Shown piece after piece: positions 1-5,865 of a stretch of 5,865 bases of DNA (position 1 is the first letter of the stretch; every line of letters begins with the position of its first letter). The notes below the pieces were generated by a model. That model was not told where the DNA came from and did no database searches. It saw only the letters and a list, made by a program, of their open reading frames with translations. The stretch lies in the NCBI GenBank assembly GCA_029934875.1, contig JAOZLK010000307.1, forward strand, positions 1 to 5,865, read 5' to 3'. A program made the translations under genes and the position numbers. Source of the stretch: Bacteroidales bacterium (lineage in GTDB: Bacteria > Bacteroidota > Bacteroidia > Bacteroidales > GCA-2748055).

Positions 1-1756
1 CAGTGTAAACCTGGCGACCAGGAAGGTGAATATGAAACCCTATGCCACTTATGAAAGTACCTTTGGTTCCTTTAATACATACAGGAATGCCCTTTCGGCC
101 GGAACCGGTCTGATCAAGGATCATTTCTCTTTTGATGTGAGGCTTTCGGATATGCATTCCGATGGCTACATTGACCGTTCATGGACCGATCTTAAATCGT
201 GGTATGCTTCCGCAGCCTATTATGACACAAAAACTATGGTCAAGTTTATCACTTTCTCGGGAAGGGAGGAGCTATACCAGGCTTGGAGCGGAGTTCCATC
301 TTATTTGCTGGAGAGTGATCGCACCTACAATGAACTGGGAGCTTACACCGATGCCTTTGGTAATCAAGCCTACTACGACAATCAGGTGGATAACTATACC
401 CAACAGCACTATCAGCTGCATCTGAGTCATGAATTTTCTCCGCTCTTGCATGCCACTGCCGCCCTTCATTACACCAGGGGATATGGCTACTATGAACAGT
501 ATAAGGAGGATGAAACACTTTCTGATTACCAGCTGGATGATGTGGTCATTGGAGGAGAAACCATCTCTGAGAGTGATTTGATTCGCCGGAAATGGCTGGA
601 CAATGATTTTTACGGTGTGGTGGCCAGTCTGAATTATGAAAAGGGAATTCTTTCAAGCGTCCTGGGGGGCGGATGGAACCGCTATGACGGGGATCACTAT
701 GGCACAGTTATCTGGGCCCGCTTTCCGGGTGAGTCAGAGATTCGTCACCGCTGGTATGAGAACAGGGGCTTAAAGACCGACTGGAACACCTACCTGAAGG
801 CTACCCTTGAGGCAAGCGACAGGATTTCAGTTTTTGCGGACCTGCAGGTGAGGGGGATCAACTACTCCATAGAGGGGATAGATGATGACCTGAGGGATCT
901 GGGGCAGTCGCATGACTACTTTTTTTTCAATCCCAAAGCAGGTCTGAACTACCAGGTCAACGAACAGCAGCGTGCCTACCTGGTGGTGGCCAGGGCTAAC
1001 AGGGAACCCAATCGCGGTAATTTTGTGGATGCCGATCCTGCCGGTCCGGTCCCGGTACCCGAGACTTTGATGGATTATGAAGCCGGTTACGGTTTCCAGG
1101 GAAAAAGGGTGGTCTTCGATGCCAATCTCTACTATATGGATTATTACAAGCAGCTGGTGCTTACAGGAGAGATCAACGATGTGGGGAGTGCGGTAATGAC
1201 CAATGTGGGAAGGAGTTACCGTGCAGGTATTGAACTGGCAGGCGGAATGGAAATTGCTTCCTGGCTGAGGTGGGATCTGAATGCCACCCTGAGTAGTAAT
1301 AAGATTCTGAATTATGTGGCTTATGTGGACAACTGGGATTACTGGAGCGATCCGGAAAACGAACCCTACCAGGTGGAGGAGAACCTGGGCACCACAGATC
1401 TTTCCTTCTCCCCGGGGCTTATTCTGAACAGCAGGATTGCAGTGGAGCCCTTGAAAAACCTGCTCTTAAATCTATCTTCCAGGTATGTGGGCCAGCAGTT
1501 TGTGGACAATACCTCCTCAAGCCAGAGGATATTGAATCCCTATTTTATAAACGACCTTGGTATTTCCTATTCTTTCTTCCCGAAATTCCTCAAGGAGATC
1601 GCTCTGAATTTCCAGATAATGAATCTGTTTAATGTGGAATATGAGACTAATGCATGGATCTATCGCTATTATTCTGAAGGGGCAGAGGGTATATACGATG
1701 GATATTTCCCACAGGCCGGACTACACTTTATGGCAGGAGTTCGCTTAAGATTCTGA
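1..1756 (+). CDS. TonB-dependent outer-membrane receptor, 5'-truncated (beta-barrel portion)
   Basis: This is the C-terminal part of an outer-membrane active transporter that imports a ligand (typically an iron complex, cobalamin or glycan) using TonB-ExbBD energy. The frame is open from the left edge (first whole codon at 2), giving about 584 visible residues. The GTG at 26 and ATG at 32 are therefore internal codons, not starts. The visible protein opens with SVNLATRK, which resembles the end of a TonB plug domain, then GSFNTYRN, typical of the first barrel strand. The rest alternates aromatic-rich strands with polar loops (many Tyr, Trp, Asp, Asn). Family-like landmarks are NREPNRGNF (about 1000-1026), ETLMDYEAGYGF, YYMDYYKQLVLTGEI, and NLFNVEYETNAW near the C-terminus (about 1622-1657). 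The protein ends in RLRF; a terminal Phe is the usual barrel-assembly signal. The substrate cannot be read from the sequence, and no SusD-like partner follows it. The plug and signal peptide are outside the window. Confidence 0.93.
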   Translation, partial: SVNLATRKVNMKPYATYESTFGSFNTYRNALSAGTGLIKDHFSFDVRLSDMHSDGYIDRSWTDLKSWYASAAYYDTKTMVKFITFSGREELYQAWSGVPSYLLESDRTYNELGAYTDAFGNQAYYDNQVDNYTQQHYQLHLSHEFSPLLHATAALHYTRGYGYYEQYKEDETLSDYQLDDVVIGGETISESDLIRRKWLDNDFYGVVASLNYEKGILSSVLGGGWNRYDGDHYGTVIWARFPGESEIRHRWYENRGLKTDWNTYLKATLEASDRISVFADLQVRGINYSIEGIDDDLRDLGQSHDYFFFNPKAGLNYQVNEQQRAYLVVARANREPNRGNFVDADPAGPVPVPETLMDYEAGYGFQGKRVVFDANLYYMDYYKQLVLTGEINDVGSAVMTNVGRSYRAGIELAGGMEIASWLRWDLNATLSSNKILNYVAYVDNWDYWSDPENEPYQVEENLGTTDLSFSPGLILNSRIAVEPLKNLLLNLSSRYVGQQFVDNTSSSQRILNPYFINDLGISYSFFPKFLKEIALNFQIMNLFNVEYETNAWIYRYYSEGAEGIYDGYFPQAGLHFMAGVRLRF

Positions 1757-1764
1757 AAAACTTC

Positions 1765-1795
1765 TATGATCGCACACATTTTTTGACTATTTTTC
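1765..1795 (+). promoter_or_regulatory. possible Bacteroidota-type promoter before the kinase gene (weak)
   Basis: The 71-base gap between the receptor stop and the kinase start contains TATG at 1765-1768 and TATTTTTC at 1788-1795, separated by 19 bases. The Bacteroidota primary sigma-factor consensus is TTTG, about 19-21 bases, then TAnnTTTG, so each element has one mismatch. A start of transcription near 1801-1803 would leave a leader of about 25 bases. The region is AT-rich, so this could be chance, and the kinase could equally be read through from the receptor gene. No Shine-Dalgarno sequence precedes the ATG at 1828, which is normal for this phylum. Confidence 0.25.
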
Positions 1796-1827
1796 AGGCG
1801 AAAACCATGGAATTTTGAAATATTGGG

Positions 1828-4800
1828 ATGGCCAGCCTGAAAATTAGTATTTGTTTCTGGTATCTGGACCCTTTGGCAGTGAATGATGTTGTAAAGACCC
1901 TCGGGGAGGGTAAGATTGATGCTACATACTTTCAGTGCACAGAGCGTTTGGAATTAAATACCAGACTGAGAGAGAATCCACCTGATCTTATCATTGCCGA
2001 TTTTGATATATCGGTTAAGCTGCGTGAGATTGTAGAAAAGGAGTTGGAGGCATACTATGCCGAAGTTCCTATGATCTTTCTGGTAGGTGATGTGACAGAG
2101 CTTCACGATCATGCCGTACTGAAAACCGGATTGTGGGATTTCGTATGTAAGGATCAGCTGTTCAAGCTGGTTCCTTCAGTCTATTCATCCCAGAGCTACA
2201 GTAAATTATTTAAGCATGCCAGAGAGGCTGAAAGGGCTCTTTCCGAGTCGAAAGATCGTTATCTGTCCATTTTCAATTCAGTGGATGACGCAATTATTCT
2301 TTTTGATTTTGAAAGCCGCAGGATAGCCGAATGCAATCCACGCCTCCTGGAACTTTTCGAGATTGGAGAAGAAGATATTAAGCACCTTAAACTGGAAGAT
2401 TTCAATGCTGAGGATGAGGGATTTACCGTGGAACGGGCAAGGAAGAAAATCCCCCTTCTTGAGGAAGGAGAACCGGTCTCTTTTGAATGGAAAAATATCT
2501 CCAGGAGTGGCCGAAGATTCTGGACCCTGAACACGATATCCAGGGTTTCTTTCGACGGAACACCATATATACTACTGGTTACCAGGGATATAGATGACAG
2601 TAAGCAAATGGAGAAATCACTTCGGGAATCGCAGGAGCACTTCAGGGCGCTGGCTGAAAATTCTCCCGATGTGATCATGCGCTTTGACCGCGATCACAAA
2701 CACGTTTACGTGAATGAGGCTGTGGAATCCCAGACAGGGATTAAGGTTGATGATTTTCTGGGTAAAAGTCACCAGGAAATGGGTGTCTTTCCAGTGGAAC
2801 TGGTAAAACTATGGGAAAATGGACTGGAGAAAGTTTTCCGGTCGGGGAAGTCGGAAACCATTGTTTTCGAGCTTCCTCATGGAGAAGAAATTACTACACT
2901 TGAATGGAGGCTCTACCCCGAGGAGAACCAACAGGGCTCTGTGGGATCGGTAATTGGTGTGGCCCGTGATATTAGCGATACCCGGGTGTCGGAAAATGCT
3001 CTGAGAAAAAGTGAAGAGCGCCTGAACCTGGCCCTTCAGGCAACCAGCCTGGGTCTTTGGGACTGGAATTTGGTAAACAACCAGGTTTATTTTTCACCCA
3101 TCTGGTTCTCCATGTTGGGCTACGGGCCCGATGAGCTTCCCCAGTTGCTTGATACCTGGACCTCCCTGCAGCATCCCGAGGATGCAAAACGTTCCATGAA
3201 AGAGGTCATGAATGTGATTAAGAACCGGGAAGACTCCTTCGAGATCGAGTTTCGAATGAAACATAAGAATGGCTCTTATGTGTGGATCAGGGGAATGGGC
3301 ATGGCAGTTGGTTTTGATGGGGATGGCAATACAATCCGTCTGACGGGCATCCATGAAGATATTTCTGAGAGGAAGAGGGATGAACAGGTGAGGCAGGTAC
3401 TTTTTGATATCTCCAATGCCGTTGGTACCACGCAAAGCCTGGATGAATTGTATGGGAAAATCAGGGAGTCCCTGGGCAGGGTGGTGGATACCACAAACTG
3501 TTTCCTTGCACTCTACAATGAGGTGTCCGACACACTTTCACTTCCCTTTATGGAGGATGAAAAGGACTCCTTTACCGAGTTTCCGGCCAGGAAAACACTA
3601 ACCAGCTTTGTGATCAGGACCGGCGTGGCTCAGCTGGTGGATAATGAAAGAGAATTAGAGCTGACCCGCCAGGAGGAAATTGAACCCGTGGGTGCTCCCT
3701 GTGTGAGTTGGCTCGGTGTTCCACTGAAGCATGGTGGAGAGACCATCGGTGTGTTTGCAGTACAATCCTATTCAGAGGAGGTAGTCTATACACAATCGGA
3801 TGCTGCCCTGCTTGAGTTTGCCAGTGACCAGATTGCCATGGCCATTGATCGCCGGAGGCACCAGGATAATTTAAGAATTACCCAGGAGAAGCAGAGAAGG
3901 GTTTTTGAATCCTCCCCCGATCCCATGATTGTTGTTGATCCGGCGGCCATGATTCTCGACTTTAACTCTGCCTTCCTGGAGGTTTTCAATGTTGAACCCG
4001 AAGTGGTCTATGGGCAGAAAATTTTCCGCTTCATTCACCCCGAGGACTGGAGGCGTTCCATACAGGACTTTAACCGGACATGGGAAGCCGGCTACCTGAA
4101 AAATCTTGAATACCAGATCGTAAGACCCGACGGGGTGAATTTTGATGGTGAAGCTTCCAGCGGTGCCATTTACAATACAAACGGTAAGCCCGAGTCCATG
4201 GTGCTGATCCTTAAGAATATTACTGAGCGAAAGGATGCTGAGCGCAGGCTGCTGGAAGCAAAATACCAGGCCGAGGAGTCTGACCGCCTGAAAACAGCCT
4301 TCCTCTCCAATATGTCGCATGAGATCAGAACCCCTATGAATGCAATTGTCGGGTTCTCGGACTTGCTTTCGGATGAGGATCTCACACAGGATGATAAGAA
4401 AGATTTCATTGCCCAGATTAACCAGGGGGCCGACGACCTTATGAGGCTTATCGATGATATTATCGATATAGCAAAAATTGAGGCTGGGCAGGTAAATGTT
4501 CATATTGCTGAGTGCTTTATCAAAGATCTTTTTAAGGAGCTGCACCTGATGTTCCAAGAAAACATCAATCGATCGGGGAAGGATGATGTTAAGCTGGTTC
4601 TGAAATGGGATTGGCCCATGACCGACCTGGCCATCTATACCGATCCCTTCAGGCTTAAGCAGATTCTGGTGAACATGCTTGGCAATGCGGTGAAATTTAC
4701 CGAAGAGGGTGAAATTGTACTGGGAATTGAGGATCATCCCGAGGGGATCCGCTTCTATGTGAAGGATTCCGGGATTGGAATCAGGGAAGAAAAGCAAAAG

Positions 4801-5391
4801 GTGATCTTCGACCGTTTTATGCAGGGCCATGAAACGAAGACAAAACTATATGGAGGTACAGGACTGGGTCTGGCTATTTCAAAGAACCTGACTGAAATCC
4901 TGGGTGGAGAAATCGGCCTTGAATCGGTTTCAGGAGAAGGCTCCACCTTCTGGTTCATCCTGCCAAGGAATGAAGTTCCCCTGAAATATGAGGCTGCCCT
5001 CAGGGCACCTGTTTCTGATCTTAATTCATGGTCGGGGAAGCAAATACTCATAGCAGAGGATGATCACTCCAATTACTATTTTCTTTTTGAGGCCCTGAAG
5101 GATACCGGTGTGGAAATACACTGGGCCAGGGACGGGGAGGAAACATTGGCAATGTTCAGGGAACTTACCGATCTGGACCTGGTACTGATGGATATCAATA
5201 TGCCCCATCTCAACGGTTACGAGTGTGCAAAGATCATCAAGCAGGAGCGACCCGATCTTCCCGTGGTGGCCCAAACCGCCTACGCCATGTCGGGTGAAAG
5301 GGAGATAAGCAGGGATGCGGGCTGTGATGATTACCTCAGCAAGCCCATTAAGGTTAAGGACCTCCTGGAGACCATCAGCCGTCTGATATAG
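1828..5391 (+). CDS. soluble multi-PAS/GAF hybrid sensor histidine kinase (REC-PAS3-GAF-PAS-HisKA-HATPase-REC)
   Basis: This is a 1187-residue hybrid kinase that autophosphorylates on His and passes phosphate to its own C-terminal receiver. Approximate domains are: degenerate receiver 4-125; PAS 143-257; PAS 270-385; PAS 396-514 (LGLWDWN, with a PAC segment ending in GIHEDISERK); GAF 522-676; PAS 687-803; short helical linker 804-822; HisKA with H-box SHEIRTPMN and phospho-acceptor His831; HATPase_c about 935-1046 with N-box Asn953 (LGNAVKFT), G1 DSGIGI from Asp980, F-box IFDRF and G2 GGTGLGLAIS (1009-1018); receiver 1071-1187. The last receiver is intact: Asp1078/Asp1079, phospho-acceptor Asp1122 (MDINMP), Thr1150 and Lys1172 (SKP). 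No signal peptide or membrane segment is visible, so it should sense cytoplasmic cues. There is no DNA-binding output domain, so phosphate probably moves to a separate Hpt protein or regulator that is not encoded here. The ATG at 1828 is the first start after an in-frame TGA at 1816-1818. The signal is unknown. Confidence 0.97.
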   Translation: MASLKISICFWYLDPLAVNDVVKTLGEGKIDATYFQCTERLELNTRLRENPPDLIIADFDISVKLREIVEKELEAYYAEVPMIFLVGDVTELHDHAVLKTGLWDFVCKDQLFKLVPSVYSSQSYSKLFKHAREAERALSESKDRYLSIFNSVDDAIILFDFESRRIAECNPRLLELFEIGEEDIKHLKLEDFNAEDEGFTVERARKKIPLLEEGEPVSFEWKNISRSGRRFWTLNTISRVSFDGTPYILLVTRDIDDSKQMEKSLRESQEHFRALAENSPDVIMRFDRDHKHVYVNEAVESQTGIKVDDFLGKSHQEMGVFPVELVKLWENGLEKVFRSGKSETIVFELPHGEEITTLEWRLYPEENQQGSVGSVIGVARDISDTRVSENALRKSEERLNLALQATSLGLWDWNLVNNQVYFSPIWFSMLGYGPDELPQLLDTWTSLQHPEDAKRSMKEVMNVIKNREDSFEIEFRMKHKNGSYVWIRGMGMAVGFDGDGNTIRLTGIHEDISERKRDEQVRQVLFDISNAVGTTQSLDELYGKIRESLGRVVDTTNCFLALYNEVSDTLSLPFMEDEKDSFTEFPARKTLTSFVIRTGVAQLVDNERELELTRQEEIEPVGAPCVSWLGVPLKHGGETIGVFAVQSYSEEVVYTQSDAALLEFASDQIAMAIDRRRHQDNLRITQEKQRRVFESSPDPMIVVDPAAMILDFNSAFLEVFNVEPEVVYGQKIFRFIHPEDWRRSIQDFNRTWEAGYLKNLEYQIVRPDGVNFDGEASSGAIYNTNGKPESMVLILKNITERKDAERRLLEAKYQAEESDRLKTAFLSNMSHEIRTPMNAIVGFSDLLSDEDLTQDDKKDFIAQINQGADDLMRLIDDIIDIAKIEAGQVNVHIAECFIKDLFKELHLMFQENINRSGKDDVKLVLKWDWPMTDLAIYTDPFRLKQILVNMLGNAVKFTEEGEIVLGIEDHPEGIRFYVKDSGIGIREEKQKVIFDRFMQGHETKTKLYGGTGLGLAISKNLTEILGGEIGLESVSGEGSTFWFILPRNEVPLKYEAALRAPVSDLNSWSGKQILIAEDDHSNYYFLFEALKDTGVEIHWARDGEETLAMFRELTDLDLVLMDINMPHLNGYECAKIIKQERPDLPVVAQTAYAMSGEREISRDAGCDDYLSKPIKVKDLLETISRLI

Positions 5392-5424
5392 TACTTAGGG
5401 GATAGTACTCAGTACTTAGGGGAT
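5390..5424. repeat. 14-bp direct repeat AGTACTTAGGGGAT, two copies
   Basis: AGTACTTAGGGGAT occurs perfectly at 5390-5403 and 5411-5424, spaced 21 bases start to start (three heptamers). The first copy begins inside the TAG stop codon of the kinase (5389-5391). A shorter shared piece, CTCAGTACTTA, recurs at 5408-5418 and 5435-5445. Confidence 0.9.
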
Positions 5425-5434
5425 GGTCTTAGTG

Positions 5435-5457
5435 CTCAGTACTTACTGAGTACTGAG
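5435..5457. terminator. inverted repeat within the array, possible hairpin or weak bidirectional terminator
   Basis: CTCAGTACT at 5435-5443 and AGTACTGAG at 5449-5457 are exact reverse complements with a 5-base loop (TACTG), giving a 9-bp stem. A second copy of the left arm lies at 5408-5416, so alternative pairings exist. The hairpin sits in the middle of the convergent gap, where a shared terminator would be expected. Neither strand has a run of T immediately after the stem, so it does not look like a classical intrinsic terminator. The inverted repeat is certain; the terminator role is a guess. Confidence 0.3.
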
Positions 5458-5499
5458 AACTGTTTACTGAGAACTGTTTACTGAGAACTGTTTACTGTT
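5451..5499. repeat. 14-bp tandem repeat TACTGAGAACTGTT, three perfect copies plus a partial copy
   Basis: Perfect units lie at 5451-5464, 5465-5478 and 5479-5492, followed by a partial unit TACTGTT at 5493-5499. Each unit is two related heptamers (ACTGAGA and ACTGTTT in one phase). The third copy ends on the first base of the xseB stop codon (TTA at 5492-5494 on the plus strand), and the partial copy runs into the last xseB codons. Confidence 0.95.
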
Positions 5500-5698
5500 C
5501 GCTGTCTTCCTGGTCGAGGATTTTGTTGATTTGCTCTTCGGTGGCGTGGAGCCGGTCGCGACAGATTTTCAGAAGGAGGCTAACCCTGTTAACCTTTTCG
5601 GCCAGTTCGTCCACTCCCAGATCGCCCTCTTCGATTTTTTCCAGGATCTCCTCGATTTCGGCCACTGCGGCGTCGTACTTAATCGTCTCTTTTGTCAT
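5492..5698 (-). CDS. xseB: exodeoxyribonuclease VII small subunit
   Basis: This encodes a 68-residue protein, a normal length for XseB. XseB binds the large subunit XseA to form exonuclease VII, which degrades single-stranded DNA to oligonucleotides in DNA repair and recombination. The family pattern is clear: a first helix of the Y-x-x-A-x-x-E-I/L-E-E-I type (YDAAVAEIEEILEKIEEG), then the turn DLGVDEL, then a second helix with the LLKICRDRL segment (family version: LLK-x-C-x-x-x-L), together the antiparallel helical hairpin of XseB. It starts at the ATG at 5698-5696, inside the end of xseA, overlapping it by 20 bases in another frame, which suggests co-transcription and translational coupling. 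The C-terminus (DQEDSEQ) is acidic, and its last two codons and TAA stop coincide with heptamer units of the adjoining repeat array. Confidence 0.94.
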   Translation of the reverse strand: MTKETIKYDAAVAEIEEILEKIEEGDLGVDELAEKVNRVSLLLKICRDRLHATEEQINKILDQEDSEQ

Positions 5699-5865
5699 TG
5701 CTTGATATGGTTTTTTCCACTGTACTTACAATTGTTCCGTCCTTCAACCTGGTTTCCAATAACTCACCTTTTTTGACTGACGCGATCCCTGTGATTGCTT
5801 TTCCCTGGAGAAGGGTCATGGAGTAGCCCCTTTTAAATATGTTGACAGGGTCGACCAGCTCTTTT
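5679..5865 (-). CDS. xseA: exodeoxyribonuclease VII large subunit, C-terminal end only
   Basis: On the minus strand a frame is open from the right edge (first whole codon at 5864) to a TAA at 5681-5679, giving 61 residues. It contains the hallmark XseA C-terminal segment: DPVNIFKRGYSMTL, followed by GKAITGIASVKKGELLETRLKDGTIVSTVEK. Family members characteristically carry DP-x-x-(V/I)-(L/F)-x-RGY(S/A) and a final (E/T)-(T/I)-RL-x-DG segment. XseA is the catalytic subunit of exonuclease VII, and this part belongs to the C-terminal region after the long helical domain. The catalytic domain and N-terminal OB fold (most of a roughly 400-residue protein) lie beyond the window. The gene runs into xseB with a 20-base overlap, so the order is xseA then xseB. 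Confidence 0.93.
   Translation of the reverse strand, partial: KELVDPVNIFKRGYSMTLLQGKAITGIASVKKGELLETRLKDGTIVSTVEKTISSNDKRDD

Larger units (their letters stand above)
5385..5500. repeat. compound heptamer (7-bp period) repeat array between convergent genes
   Basis: From the last bases of the kinase gene to the last codons of xseB the sequence parses into 7-base units with one 6-base slip. In order they read GATATAG, TACTTAG, GGGATAG, TACTCAG, TACTTAG, GGGATGG, TCTTAG (6), TGCTCAG, TACTTAC, TGAGTAC, TGAGAAC, TGTTTAC, TGAGAAC, TGTTTAC, TGAGAAC, TGTTTAC, TGTTCGC. The left half ends each unit in AG; the right half ends each in AC. TACTCAG on the left is, after rotation, the reverse complement of TACTGAG on the right, so the halves are partly inverted. 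The whole 100-base intergenic space (5392-5491) is occupied by the array, with no room for a gene. The function is unknown; it may be a transcription or translation stop region or simply a slippage-expanded repeat. Confidence 0.85.

Noticed and set aside
26..34. GTG at 26 or ATG at 32 as the start of the receptor gene.
   Set aside because: The frame stays open to the window edge, and the preceding codons (SVNLATRK) match the end of a TonB plug domain, so the true start lies upstream of the window.
249..518. Short open frames on both strands within the TonB receptor.
   Set aside because: Their translations show no family resemblance, and the receptor frame accounts for the sequence.
1753..1797. 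Inverted repeat CTGAAAAA (1753-1760) / TTTTTCAG (1790-1797) after the receptor gene, considered as a terminator.
   Set aside because: The 8-bp stem is AT-rich with a 29-base loop and has no T run after it, so it is too weak to call.
1782..1817. Alternative promoter TTTG (1782-1785) with GAATTTTG (1810-1817).
   Set aside because: The spacer is 24 bases, longer than usual, and transcription would begin almost at the start codon.
1807..1818. A four-codon mini-ORF (ATG GAA TTT TGA) in the same frame as the kinase, nine bases before its start.
   Set aside because: It could be a leader peptide or a former longer start, but the kinase N-terminus is already long enough for the receiver fold and such a short ORF is expected by chance.
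3871..4830. A 319-codon open frame on the minus strand, opposite the kinase.
   Set aside because: It lies wholly antisense to the PAS-HisKA-HATPase part of a clear kinase gene and has no recognisable domain. It is explained by the codon usage of the sense gene.
5385..5500. The repeat array considered as a CRISPR array or an attachment site.
   Set aside because: The units are 7 or 14 bases and contiguous, with no unique spacers, no cas genes and no integrase nearby.
5523..5776. Two plus-strand open frames opposite xseB and xseA.
   Set aside because: They are antisense to well-recognised xseB and xseA sequences, and their Ser/Phe-rich translations are typical of shadow frames.

Overview
The window looks like chromosomal DNA from a member of the Bacteroidota, most likely the order Bacteroidales. 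This rests on three things: the style of the outer-membrane TonB-dependent receptor, a very large soluble multi-PAS hybrid histidine kinase, and an adjacent xseA-xseB pair with no obvious Shine-Dalgarno sites. The placement is inferred from protein character; there is no rRNA or other marker gene here.

Layout from left to right. Positions 1-1756 (+) hold the 3' part of a TonB-dependent receptor gene: essentially the whole beta-barrel, with the signal peptide and most of the plug lying off the left edge. A 71-base gap with only weak promoter-like signals follows. Positions 1828-5391 (+) hold a complete 1187-residue cytoplasmic hybrid sensor kinase with the order degenerate receiver, PAS, PAS, PAS, GAF, PAS, HisKA, HATPase_c, receiver. 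On the opposite strand, converging on the kinase, are xseB (5492-5698, complete) and the 3' end of xseA (5679-5865, cut by the right edge). They encode the small and large subunits of exodeoxyribonuclease VII and overlap by 20 bases.

The 100 bases between the convergent stop codons are the least ordinary part. They form a compound array with a 7-base period. The left half is built from TACTTAG/GGGATAG/TACTCAG units. The right half is built from TACTGAG/TGTTTAC-type units, including three perfect 14-base copies. The two halves are partly inverted relative to each other and can form a 9-bp hairpin. Because 7 and 14 are not multiples of 3, the array supplies stop codons in all three frames to each incoming gene, and it supplies the stop codon (and the last two codons) of xseB itself.

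Functionally the three units look unrelated: nutrient import across the outer membrane, cytoplasmic signal transduction by phosphorelay, and DNA repair. No mobile element, CRISPR array, tRNA or rRNA was seen, and I found no convincing undescribed multi-gene system. The repeat array at the gene convergence is the best candidate for follow-up.
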